From Echinococcus granulosus (Eukaryota > Platyhelminthes > Cestoda > Cyclophyllidea > Taeniidae), in NCBI RefSeq assembly GCF_000524195.1, contig NW_020170413.1:519008-583007 (forward strand): DNA of 64,000 bases, in the 5' to 3' direction. The position numbers and the translations under genes are program-made. Of this stretch, positions 13,831-26,074 are shown one piece after another; positions within the stretch are counted from its first letter, which is position 1, and each line of letters begins with the position of its first letter. The notes beneath the pieces were generated by a model that saw only the letters and a list, made by a program, of their open reading frames with translations, ran no database searches and was not told where the DNA came from.

Positions 13831-16800
13831 TGATAAGAGCAGTTATTGTGCTTGTTAATGACCTTAAAGGGCTATATTTTTATTTACCAGAACCAAATTC
13901 CTTCCATTTATGGTGAATAAAGTAGGTTAGGTTTAGTCTAGGCTCAATTTTAGCGGGGACTCCCTTTTTCAACGCATTCGTCGACATGATGTATTTCTCA
14001 ACTTATTTGTGCCTGTTTTGATTGGTTAGGCAGCAGATTGCGCTTTCTACTTCTACAGAGATATCGATACGGAGATGAATTTACTCTAGGTTATGTGATG
14101 AGGTTGATTTTATTTACATCGGTTTCAGTAGAACATTCAATGTAGGGGCGTTTTTCCATGAGCACCAAAAATTAGGTTATTTGATTTACTTTTTTTTACT
14201 TTCAATCGAGGTTAGCAGCCCTTTAGGCCTAAAGTGATGCACCAGCGAATTTAAAAAGTACTTCATTAAATTTGGAGCCAAAAGTAGGGTGAACTTTCAA
14301 ATTGTAATATCAGACGTGCTGTAAAACGTGCACTTAAACTTATCACCTTTACTTAGCAAATAACGTATAAGACTAGTGTGGACTTTTCCTTAGCTGTCAA
14401 GTCTTGCCGCTATTTTATTCTGCTTCTCATTGAAACTGAACTCTTGGTAACGTAGCATCTCTGTTTTCTCCGAAGATTACGGGTCTGGATGGAGACCCAT
14501 CAGAAGGTTGTTAATAGAATTCATTTTAAACGCACTGGGGTGGCCACTGAAACCACGGAGGCTGGCGATTTTGTGTAGTTAATTAAACAACTTCAATAAA
14601 CGTCACCCTGTTAATTCGTTTACCCCAAATGCAGTCTTTATGGGTGTTTCTGTTGGTGTCCCTATAGGTAAAAGATAACTAACGTATTTTATCATTTGAT
14701 TTTACACAATTGCATGATTATTATTCGTTAAGTGATCTTTTTTATGACATCAACACATCATTAGGCAAGCTTTAGCGAATGTTCAACTGACAAGTATCAT
14801 TTGAATCGCTCTTGGTTGTGACATGAAAGCATTGAATTCTCCTTTTTTGCGCATTCGGTGCACTTGTGTAGGATTTACATTGTTATTAAAGATTTTGTCA
14901 CTCACATTCGTAGAATGATTAAGTACATAGCCTTTCCTTTCGCAATTTTTTTGGGTGGGTCTCCTCTTATGCCGCCACAAGCCACTTCTCCTTTGGATAT
15001 AAGTGATTTCACGACACAATAGTTCCACCACGTGTGGGGACCTAGGTCAGTAGCTTTGTTTTGAGTTCTTAGTTTTTTATTTGACAATGGTGTCAAGTCG
15101 ATGAGAAATTTGCAGCTTTGCGAGCACAAACTTATTTCACCACTGACAAAAAGCGAATTACACGACTATTTTAATGGTGGATACGAATATCTAAAACAGT
15201 GTAATAGCAATGACTGAAAAGTTAAAATGAAGTACACTTTCTGGAACAACATTGCCTCTATTCATTTCGGTAACCATTGCTGAGTCTGGGAGAATGTATG
15301 CGTGCTTGTTGGTTGCCTCAACCACGGCACAAACATGGTAGCAGAAAAACTCCCAGTTTGGAGGGGAGGTTAGGTGTACCATGATCATAGAATCTTTTTT
15401 GAGCATCCGCTCCCGAGTCGTGGGAGGAATAATAGCCTTGTCAAAAACTTTTCAATCTTAGGCTTGATAAATATATTTGATCTCCGAATGTGGTCTCTCG
15501 GATTAGTCATAGCCGTTGTTTGTAATGCTCCAGTCGTTTTGTTGCCTTTGAAACAAGGAAAGTAGTTCTGATGGGTTAGAAGCTGATTTTTTGCTCTTAA
15601 ACTCGAAAGAAGCGGCAGCCTTTAGCCGAGTCCAAACTGCGAATCTATTGTGCACGGGAATACCTAGTTGAAGTCTTAACTGTACGCGGTTTTCAAGCCT
15701 TCCAGTAACAGTTCTACTCTCAACAATGCTATCATTGGCTAAGGTTGGACATTCACTAACTATTGTTACATTGCAGAGCCACAAGTTTCACGTTCATTTC
15801 AAAAGAAATGTAAGGGTATGAATGTTTGGAAATGCCAGTTACAAAACGCCCAAATCACTGCCATTAACAATGCTAAAACTAATCCTTTTTGTTTCACTAC
15901 CTCGAAAGAAACGCAGCTTTTAGGGGTCATTAATAAGTTAGTTAAATCAAGTAATATTCTGCCACCGTTGCGTAGCAACTCAATTGCTTTGTGATTGTCC
16001 CCCTAATCCCTTTTGAGGCGACTTGATTTCACTTCTTTTCACTCATGAATACTTGACATGAATGGTCTTATGTGACCGCCACACGTTCTCTACTCAACTT
16101 TACTTCAAAAGCTGATGGGATACTTCCTTAATGCCATTAACTTCCATTGTTAACGAGAAGTGCGTTTTTTTTGCACTTCATCTGCTAAAATCTGGATCGC
16201 TCGTCTACCAAAGCTAGAGACCTTTCAATAGTTGACGCATTTCACAATCATCTCTGGCCTGCAAACTGCGACGATGAGATTCATCCGTTAAGTACCATTT
16301 AAGTTCAAGGGTTGTTTTAATACTGTCACAAATCGTATTTCAGGTGCTTCCCATGAAGATATTAGAACCCAAAACCATTTGTGTTAGCACACACTTTAAA
16401 ACGGCTTCCCCAAGGTACCTCTTCACTTCACCTTTCAAAGCTGTTTTGCCGCCATTCAGATATTTCCAGACTAAGCTCACAGGTGTCTGGTTTTTTGCTA
16501 CAGAGCTGCTGAATAAATTCGTCCGGTTTTTCAATAATGGGAATTGAATCTCTCCAGAAAGCTTTATTCGTTGAAATTATCACCATGACAATACATAATC
16601 CCTATTTAAGAGGGCAAAAGCTTGAAGAATCCGCGTTTGCTCAACGTTTTTTCTCTATCTCTTTCCTTCCTTTGCCATGTGGTTATCCAACACCAGGAAA
16701 GGTAATAAGTGCTTGAAAAGGGCAACATCAAGGGTATGCGGAGAACAAGTGAAGGGCAGTGTCTCCCTCCTCAAAGTGTGATTTGCAAAGAAGTTCCCGC

Positions 16801-19800
16801 TCATCTTCGAGTTCTGTGGAGTACACCTCAGTCGTAATTTTTTCGTTCCCAGCAAATGAACCCAAGCCTTAGTCTTTCGGAGATTAAATGATGCGTACCT
16901 TAGAAGTCTGGGGCAGATATTGAATGGCTCTTTTTAGCACAGGCAATGAGACATTCCTTTGGTTAATGAATATTACATTTCAAGAGCCATTTCAAATCAG
17001 GAATCGGTGAACAAATCAACGTGCACGGACCAATTAGTGGTCTTTCAAGCCTACTGCCATCTGTCAGTGTATCTGGGTAGGATTAAGTGCCCCAGCTTCC
17101 AGCACTTCCTCTTTCCATTTAATTGTCTCATCACCAACGTTTCACATTTCTGGTCACGGTCATCATTATCTAGTATTCCACGAACAGATTTACTCAATTT
17201 TGTGGATGGTGCCTTCTGTTATCGCATGACACCTAAAAATTCTCTACAACAAAGTTGATGAAAGGGTTTTGCAGCTTTAAGACCGGGCTAAAATCGGTTT
17301 GCAAAGCAGGAGAGCTCGAATCACATTCGGGTTATTTGACAACTTTTTTCCCGAAGCAGGTAGCGCTCTGTTTGTGGCTGTTGTACAGAACTGGAAATTA
17401 GGATAGCTAACAAGCACTGATGTGGCTTCAATGAACTTGCTTTCAGTTGGTTCTCGGGGGTAGCGTTCTGTTAAGCTTTTCAACTACAGATAGTCAGTCG
17501 ATTCATTTCTACGTAAGCTTTCTTATCCATCACAAATGCATAAAGCATATCAAACCTCCCACCACATTGTTGGCATTGTATCACCCAAGTCTTTCGTAAA
17601 GGTGTCAGTCAAACTAGGAACTTTGACCTTACAAAAAATCATTTCAAAGTTTTCTCAATTCAACTGAATCATGCTTGCAGCCCTTCACGTCCAGGTGCCC
17701 ACCGTGCTCGAGCTCCTCGAAATTGGTCAAGTTTGTGAATAATTCAGCTCAACGCTCTCACAAGAAGACTTCCCCCTAGTATGTATTCATCAGGCCCCCA
17801 GAATCTGGCGTTCCGTGCTCTGAACGCCTTTTCATAGAAATAACTAATGTGGCTATGGGCAGACCCATGTACGGTCAGTCGTCTTGAAAACTTTTTTTAC
17901 GATTCAAATGACTTACTACCAATCGTCTCATTTGCTATTGTACTGTACTGCGCTTAAAGTCCTCGAAGGCTTTACCCCCTCGTTTTAGGCGAGAAACCTC
18001 ATATTACCTCATGGCGCATGGAGTGTACTGGCACGCTTGTCGCCTCCTCTTAGCGTCGGCAGGGTAGCGCCTTCTTTTGTGTAGTTTCTTCTGACTTAGT
18101 CTTATCTCCTACATACCTGGCAATGCCTATGTCAAATCATTTGACCCAATAGCTTCATCCAAGAGGCCAAGGAGGTCACTAAAGTTGAATGGTGTTATGC
18201 TTACTCAACGCTTACGCTATGTCACTATTAATGCAGCTGACAGCAAGTTCTGGGCTCTGTAAATTCATCCTCCAAGCATATATTAGGGTTGCATTCTAAA
18301 CTTGTTTTGCTAACGAGGGCTTGTACTATAGCCGGCTGAGTGGATTAAAATGGGGATCTGTAGTTAGGAAGGCATTTGCGCTTAGGGATGCAGATCTGCT
18401 TTAACCTGTCGTTCTTAATTTGATTTTTAAGTTTTGTTTTTGCACATTGTTTTTATTATGAATAATAGCTGGTATGTTGATTCATTTTTGTGACTTTAAA
18501 CGTAATTGTCGCACTTGTAAATGCTGTCCAAAAATGTGCTTTCTCGAAGGGTCTTGTGTACGTGGTTATTTCGATCACAACATTCTCAATTCTCTTACAT
18601 TCTGGCTCTTGCAATCTTTTAATATTTGGCATGTATTTCTCAAAGAAATGTATTAAGTTTCTAATGGTTATATACCTCAATTTTTTCATGGAAAAACACT
18701 AAAATATTGCCTGGGATTTTAACTGGTTTTCTAAGTGTAATTTAGTGTTTGGGAATTATTTACCTATTATTCCTTTCATAAAACGGATGTCAAGTTGGTC
18801 AAAGATTTGCCAGGTTTAACTCTTACATACACAGCAAATGAAATGTAGTGGAGATTTCCTACATTCTTTTCCCACGTTTATTAATTCTGGGATATAGTTA
18901 TTCTCTTTTGATTCGGAAGTATTGTATGCTAGAATGCAACTTAACCTTATGAAAAGCTAAATTCTTGATGAAGTTTATGATAGGAGGCTTCGATGCCGTG
19001 ATTGTGAAGGCCTAAATCATACAATGATTGCCAGTTTTTTTTTCACCGGTAAACGTGGATAAAAATCGTCCTAACCGAGTGTTAATGGGGTGTGTCGGGT
19101 CTTTTTTGAGGTAGTAATCCACTCCACAGTGAAAGGAGGGCTGGAGGCCTATGGGCACGGTCGTAAGGCGGTTTTTTTGAATGATATGCCAAGTTTACCC
19201 CAAGCCTGTGCGGCTTTGCAACCGAGTGAAGCAGATAAGCTTGAATAATGTTCATTTGATTTAACTGTCTCATTATGCCAGGGGAGTTCAAGGCAAGAAA
19301 GCGGTCGAGAGCTTATAACTGCTGCCTATATCTTTCCTTTGTTCTGCATTTACTGAGTTTTTTTAGTCATATAACAGTTATGGAGGAAATAATAGTAGTC
19401 TTCAGCAAAAAAGACACCTCTTTTCAACACAACACCCTTTTGTTAAGAAATACAAAGCCCTACAGTATTTTTTATGGCTTAACCAAGTTGTCTTGCTGTG
19501 TAGGAACAGTATTCAGAAAAAAAAGGAATTGCATAGTAGATGACACAACTTGTAATAAGTGACTTTCTCTTACACATTTTACTTGCTACAGACTGAGATT
19601 GCAGAGAATATGAGCGCATGAGATGGTTTCTTGTCAGCCAAGAAACAAAGCCCAATTCTGGCACTTGAAACTGATTAGTAAAGATCTAGATACGGGAATA
19701 TGAGAAGCGTATTCTTAAACTTACAAATACAGACGTCTTTTGGGCTTTTCGAACTGGTTAACATCAAATGATCACATCAACATCTGTGATGTGTAAACTC

Positions 19801-20301
19801 TGATTTCTGAAGGTCTCCTACCCCGGAGTGGGAAAATGTTGTAATGCTGAAGAAAGAATAAATTGAATGTGCTCAAAGTCTTTTTGTTAACTGAGAAAAT
19901 AACGGTCAATCGTTCTCTTGAAGTCTGACATTTGTTACTCTGCAGCAGTCATTCTACCGTTTGCTCACTCCCACCTACCGGAGATTCTGTGCAAAGGGGT
20001 GTGTTTCTTGTGCTCATGTAGTTGCAAAAACCATGCTATTGATGTGTCGCACCCTAAATCATTCTTGAGGACGCAGTAAGGCCACCAGTAGAGGTCAGTT
20101 ATCACCACACAGGAGAATTGGAACACTAGAGGCACATAGAAACCGCTCATTGGCACCAATTGGAAAGGAAGAGCCCGTGTACTTAAACGTAAGATTAAAA
20201 TACATGGTGTTGTAATGGGGATATCTCATCATTATTTTGTCCGAAGGCATCCAAACTTGTCAGTCCGAACTTTTTATTAAATGGCTTGTCTACTCCTCCA
20301 G
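13831..20301. other. Long stretch without a supportable gene
   Basis: About 6.5 kb of AT-rich sequence. Short minus-strand open frames between 14780 and 17480 (for example 16340-16534) and a cysteine-dense plus-strand frame near 18474-18560 were examined, but none has splice signals or a recognisable family. The 5' end of the large EGF-containing gene may lie here, because the exon at 20302 begins in phase 1 and needs at least one upstream exon, but I could not find it. Confidence 0.4.
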
Positions 20302-21806
20302 ATGCAGTGGATGCACGATGGATTCAGAGCACCCGCAGTTGTCGACAGCGCTATGTGTGCGATCATTCTTGTGACCCTGGTGCGGGTCATGCGTGCATTT
20401 GCCAACGGGGCTACCGACCGGCTGGACCCGAAGATCGGTCGCGTCTCATTGGCTACGGTTCGTGACCCTGGCATAATGGTTGATCTTTTATATCGATACT
20501 CATAGGGGTATTGTGGTGGCTTTAAAGATTTTTATATCCTTTATATCCTGATTAGATGAGATTAATTAATGTGTTTATCACTGGAGTTTAATGTAATATC
20601 TTGAATCTCAATACTTTCACCACTAGCGTCAAATGTGTGATGTTGGGTTATTTTAACATCGACGCCTGGCTTCACAACTAAGTGATTCGTTCCCTTTATT
20701 CATTTTATTGCTAAAAAAGTGTCGCGAACAAATTTAGTTACCGGTGCTTAATACATAAGTAAATGTAGGATATTCCTGGTCTGAAGGTGATTAATTTTTT
20801 TTAGATTTTTAGTAGCGGTTGAGATGGTTGTTTCAGTGGTGCAGCTGATCAGTTTAGCAAATCAAATGTCATCCTCACAATTTTTGAAAGCGTCGACCAT
20901 GTCAATGCCAGCAGCATTTCTTTTCCTCGTTTGCTGGAGGTTTGGGGCTGGATGAGGAGGTGCCCAGGTAGTTAGGTAAAGGGAGGAGGAGAAGGAGGCG
21001 AACACTTGCCTGAATGCGTCACACAACCACCTTTTTTGCAGTTTCTTACGAGATCTACCNNNNNNNNNNNNNNNNNNNNNNNNNNNNNNNNNNNNNNNNN
21101 NNNNNNNNNNNNNNNNNNNNNNNNNNNNNNNNNNNNNNNNNNNNNNNNNNNNNNNNNNNGGGAAGAAGACGTATGCATTGGAGGCACAAATGTTTTATGA
21201 GCGCATGTGCTCGGAATGCAGTAAAGTTCCATCCCGTAGATTCGTTTATGAGTTGATTGGAAGGCTCGAAAATGTCCGTGTTACTAATGTGACAGACGCA
21301 CAGTACTATTCACTTTCAGTAGGCTACAGTCTCGCCTACGGAGAATGCATGAAAAATTGTGGAACTGGATCATAAAGGCGAAAATTGTTAGTCAGAAATT
21401 GCTGAAAAACTCCTCTTATTTCTAAATTCAACGAGATGTGTACCAGGTGAATGTTGAGCAAGTGGTGGTCAGAAAGTCTGACGTACCTCGATCTGTAAAT
21501 TTTACAGAGAAAGCAGACTTCATAGAACAGCATTCTTCCTTTCAAAATCAGTTGGCAAATGTGCATTAAACATTATCCTGACTGTCTAATTTTTGTTTCG
21601 CTCCCTTCATAACTTCTGAAATTGACCATCTTTCTTTGCAGGCAGTGGTGCGGCAGACGGAATTAAAGGTCAAGGTCGAGTCTGTCTAGACGTCGATGAA
21701 TGCGAGGATGCTGCAGTCCGCGCAGAATGCACGCAACGCGGTGGAGTTTGTACAAACCGCCCCGGGGATCATCAGTGTCTCTGCCCTTCGGGACGCACGT
21801 GTCTTC
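20302..21806 (+). CDS. EGF-like exons, probable 5' part of the large membrane protein gene (interrupted by gap)
   Basis: Three exons. 20302-20457 (phase 1 to 1) encodes five of the six cysteines of an EGF-like module, with the pattern C-x5-C-x3-C-x7-C-x-C followed by QRGYRP. 21042 to about 21352 begins after a good TTTTTTGCAG acceptor but is cut by the N run at 21060-21159; after the gap an open frame has CSEC, an NVT sequon and ECMKNC, with no convincing donor. 21642-21806 (phase 1 to 1) carries a calcium-binding EGF signature, DVDECEDAA, followed by C-x6-C and CLCPSG. EGF modules of this type mediate extracellular protein contacts. The last exon ends in phase 1, and the next cysteine-rich exon that fits is at 37070, also phase 1, so I infer one gene; an independent short gene cannot be excluded. 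The first exon is missing. Confidence 0.62.
21060..21159. other. Assembly gap of 100 N
   Basis: Exactly 100 N, the usual placeholder for a gap of unknown size. It falls inside an EGF-region exon: the frame before it and the best open frame after it disagree if the gap is taken as 100 bases, so coding sequence is missing here. Confidence 0.98.
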
Positions 21807-24538
21807 GTGAGTTCACGAAACTTGCATGCACCGTGGTGTCTCGTCTCATTTCACTTGGCTTTGTCGGATGTGGCTTGGGCTGTGTTTTGATTAGTTGGTG
21901 AAAAATGTCGGCACAATTAGTTGTCTAACCCCTTGGTAGGTGTGTTGATCTCCTTTGCATGATTCCATTTCAAGAAAACGTTCTGTCCATTTTTTGGGTT
22001 TCTAAATTGTTTTTTTTATTACATTCTTCTTAAAAAATAATACAATTGGATCATACATACTTGTTTTCTTCAACAAATAATGGCGAAGTCGAAATTCGCT
22101 TTTCTCGCAGTCTGGTCTCCAAATACATCACCTTTTTGAGCCTTAGATTTTTCTCTTTGGTGGATTTCATTCCGTTGGGTCGTTATAAGTCGGTACTCAC
22201 TTTGGTTGGGAAATCCAATCGTTATACTTTCTTTCCTTAAATAGTTAAATGTTCTCTGGACAATATGCCGCATTTCTCGCCCATTTTTAATATTAAGTTA
22301 TTTTCCGTTTTCGAATCTCCCCTGAAGACACCATGTCTGTGAAGGTCATTATTTTTAATCTTCTACTCTTTGAATATATGATGATAAATCAGTTGTTCGG
22401 ATTAAACTTATAAAATAACTGTTAACTTTGTCACCTGATTTTGTATTCTATTCAGTATTATTATTAATCTTTACCTTTTACTTTATTCCTAAGTCTGCCC
22501 GCCACTTTTATCAACAGACTAAAGGTGATGGAAACTCGATTTCCTATCGTATGCCTCCAAGGTCCAAAAAAGAGAGTTAAGCAATGTTCTATTGAAATAA
22601 AATCGGTAGTGAAGTAGTTCTTGACATGCATCTTTGTTGTTGTGCGATGCCTCGAGTCTTCGCTGAGGTTGTTATAAACTTCACTCGTGGGGCCGGGCAG
22701 GCTGTAGACACGGTTTTAGTGTCATGCCACCTAGCGGAAGTACATCCTGGCGCGGCTGAAGGATCCGCGAAGACAGATATGCAATTAAAGCAAATGCGTA
22801 ATTAGTGGAATATTGCGGCGCTTCATCCATTTTCGAAAGATGGGAGTTTATTGAAGACTCGTGTCAAGGTTAACTTTTGGATGCCTGTTTTGATTATTTT
22901 AAATCAACACGAGCGCGGTCGAATGGCCAAAAGTGTTTGCTATGCCACTTGGATGTAAATTGTGCCATTTGTAATTTCGGTCCACCCTTCTAATACCATG
23001 ATTATGGCTGTAGCTGGACGTCAGGGGTGCTCAACATTAGTCACACCAGTAAGGTCGTTTTCTAACCACTTGATCGGCGCATAGATGACCCGGCATGCGA
23101 GAGCATTTCCTCCTCACACTGAGCACAATTTTGACGGAGATAAGATTTTCCCTTCATCTCTTACTTCTAAAGCATCGAGGACGTGGTGGATCACTCGCCA
23201 TTCTACCACAGAATTTAATTATTTTCAACGTTTATGAAGCCCTATTTCTGCTTTCCTTATTTTAAAAACCATTTAAGAAGTGTATTAAGTAGATTCAATC
23301 GGACTTTGAACGAAATCAAATTCTAGAATCCCTGACCATTCCACTGAGGTCATCTTGCTCCACAAATATAGCTGACGATTATGAATTGGCTGGCTAAATT
23401 TGAGCGGATCTTTACAATAAAAATTAAATGACTAGAGGCAGCTTCTTCGAACGTTTGCTCACTAGAATGATTGTCTAAACCCTTTTTTTTACTAACAGGA
23501 CTCAAGTTCATGAAATCCACCTCTGTAAAACAGTTAATCCCTCAAAACATACAATCCAGTCCTAGCTGTTACCTTTCCTATCTCCTTTCATTCCAAACTC
23601 CCCATTTCGAATGTGATCCTGTAAATCCAAAAATAGGTGAAATTACTTGAGGCAACATCGTCAGGGTGATAGGGGAGATGGGGACAAGGCAGTGTTTCTC
23701 TCCCATCGTAAACTACTGCACGAGATCTTGCATTATCTCAGAAGAGTATGGCTTTCTTCCTGTTGAAGTTCTCGCAACCCCTAGAGTTGTAGGCGGTTTG
23801 GTCTTCAGCAGGTGGGAAAGTCATAGTAACCTCACACACACACACAGGAGACGCAGCCGTCTGAGGATTATGTGGTGTGCATCTTCGCAGAGTGGGGTGG
23901 GTGGTGGGTTGTGCCTTTGGAGCTGGCTAGTAATATGACTGTTTGCTTATCGGACGTTGGAGTGAAAACAAAAACTGCTTATTGTCATCCGTTAACTCCT
24001 GACATCATGGTAGGGCGCATTGACTGAGCTTCTGTCACGGCTTTCACTTACCATTTTATGTTGGTGTAAACTCACTATCTACATTACGTCAAGGAAGATT
24101 CCGAGTGCCCAACACTTGAATCTCGACTTATTTTTTTACTTAATAGTGGCACGATTCTTCATTACCATCAGAAGACTTGAGGTAGTCTAGCGCCCTTTTC
24201 TACCCTTTTTTTAAAAGCCTCTCAAGGAAATTTAGGGAGAGACTACTGCAACCTCGAGATTAAGATAAACTCGATTTTTAGAGCAAATAACTTCGATTCC
24301 TTAACCATGTTTAACTGACGTGCTTTATGATCCCCGCTCATATATATTAGTACATATTTTGCATGTCCCTAGAATTCACAAGACCAGACTATTACTGCTT
24401 GGACTTTTTTTGTTACTTGATGTTTTCACTTCTTGGCAAGTGCATGCTTGTTTTGAGCTGACATTGTCATAGCAATACTGACCTTATGAACCCGCTTGGG
24501 TGCCATGTGATGTTTGTTTTCGGGACGGACTTTTGCAC
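21807..24538. other. Probable intron sequence, no gene seen
   Basis: About 2.7 kb between the last EGF exon and the first nested secreted-protein gene. It is AT-rich at the start and has a more GC-rich patch near 22640-22780 that could be old repeat material. No open frame here has a signal peptide, splice support or a recognisable domain. Confidence 0.4.
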
Positions 24539-24539
24539 G

Positions 24540-24546
24540 TATAAAT
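24540..24546 (+). promoter_or_regulatory. TATA box of the His-rich secreted protein gene
   Basis: TATAAAT preceded by GCACG, 53 bases before the ATG at 24593. The paralogue at 28429 has TATTTAA preceded by GCACGCC at a similar distance, so the core promoter appears to have been duplicated with the gene. Confidence 0.6.
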
Positions 24547-24592
24547 TAAAGTTCCTCGGCCCAACTAGTATACATGAATTTCGCTAATTAGG

Positions 24593-26074
24593 ATGAGATC
24601 AGTGGTTCCCCTTGGAATTCTCTTACTGGCTGTCTGTGCCTCACTGGCCGTCTGCAAGGTGGGTCCTCTCCCTTGAATGTCATTCTCCCCTTTTTCTTCA
24701 TCTCACAATGATACGTTAGCTGTTGTACTGAACTCTGTGCCACTTGAGATCAACTTTATGCTAAAACAGCCAATCAGGTTCTCTGCTGTCTTCTGATCTA
24801 GTATTCTTTGACATTCTAGATTGCTTGTTTAATCACCCCAAGCAGCAGAAAGTAGGCTTTGGTGGTTTTCTTTCCCTCAAACTTATTCATCTCCTTTCTC
24901 TCATTGCAAGATTGTCTTAGGCGTTCGAGTGTACCCTACGACTTTCGAACAATGGTTCGGAGTTAATGGTCTCTTCTCTAGACATTTCTCACCAGGGGTA
25001 GTAATTTTAAATTACTGAATTTTCTGGTTTTTTGAAATTTTTTCAAGAAATCTCTCAAGTACCTGACCTCTGTTAACTTGCAAAGAAGCGGCATCAAAAA
25101 TGCGTCGACTCTTCCGCAGTTTTCTTTCCTCTTTACTTACTTTTGCATAAAAGCAAATAACTTATTGCCTTAACGACCCTAAAAGGGAGGTTATCCATAG
25201 ATTGGATTATTCTAAATGTAATCGGTTTGAAAAATTCCCTTCTTTATTCCGAGATTGAGCCTAGTCTTGAGTAGAGCAGCATGTTTGCCTTCCATAGCCG
25301 GCGTTGGATGCGAGGACCGGTGAGTCACTCCCCACCCGTCGGCATGAATGCTACCTCAACGAGCAAGGTAAGCTGACGTGAGCATATGCTTATTATTCGT
25401 GTGTAGACATGGGGGTAGCAAAGATGCACATTTTCGAGCTTATCGACAAGGTCTTCACAGCCATTTGCAAGTGTAAGGACCGTGGTGCTTCCCTAGCTGA
25501 ATGCGAGTTGACTGCGTTCGTCAAGGTCAACGGCACTAGTGACGGTGATCATTCAAGCAGAAGTGGGGTTGGTGACCTGAAACCTGAAATCCAAATCATA
25601 GACTCACGTCACAGGGAGTATCCTCAACCACAATCTGAAACCTCAGATGCCATGCTGCAATATCGCACTGACCAACCGTACATTCTGCGTCCGTATCCCT
25701 ACCCCTCCGGGAAGTCCCCTTCTCACTTCAAATCACAGCTGCAGAGACCTGATAAATCTCCCTCCTCATCGGGAAGGATTGCTGACCAGCCGACTATTCA
25801 CCGTCCCGTGTGGCCAAGTGTTGATTCACGTTTTGTAAGGGTGATGCCCTATCAACCAAACCTTGGGGAATCTAATGCAACTTCCTCTTCCCCGAAAATA
25901 GTCGCTGCACGCCCAACTTTCAAGTTCCTCACGCTTTCAGATTTTGATGCGCATTCTGAAGAGTCAAGAGTAGAAAGTGATTCGACCGAAGTGCTCCATA
26001 AAGAAGGCAACGATGATGGTCATCATCATCATCGTGTTGCAGGTCACATTTTCCCACGGCATCATGAAGAATAG
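24593..26074 (+). CDS. Secreted protein with cysteine-bearing head and His-rich tail (paralogue A)
   Basis: Exons 24593-24658, 25298-25367 and 25407-26074 (phases 0 and 1) give a 267-residue protein. Residues 1-19 or so are a signal peptide (MRSVVPLGILLLAVCASLA) and the mature protein would begin VCK. Exon 2 is 70 bases and ends with ECYLNEQ. Exon 3 opens with an amphipathic helix-like stretch containing AICKCK and AECE, then a long Pro/Ser-rich region with no predicted structure. The last 20 residues contain seven histidines including a run of four. The gene is a paralogue of the one at 28429: same three-exon design, an identical 70-base middle exon, same phases and matching cysteines. I do not recognise the family; helix size and setting resemble tapeworm small secreted antigens, but I see no clear antigen B homology. 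The cysteines probably pair in disulfides, and the His tail could bind metal; both are inference. Confidence 0.82.

Noticed and set aside
14783..17483. Series of short minus-strand frames that might be a decayed transposon or gene
   Set aside because: No motif of a transposase, reverse transcriptase or known protein could be identified and frames do not join by splice sites.
18474..18656. A short frame with eight cysteines in about 25 residues
   Set aside because: Tempting as an extra cysteine-rich exon of the large gene, but it lacks a good pyrimidine tract and a donor in the required phase.
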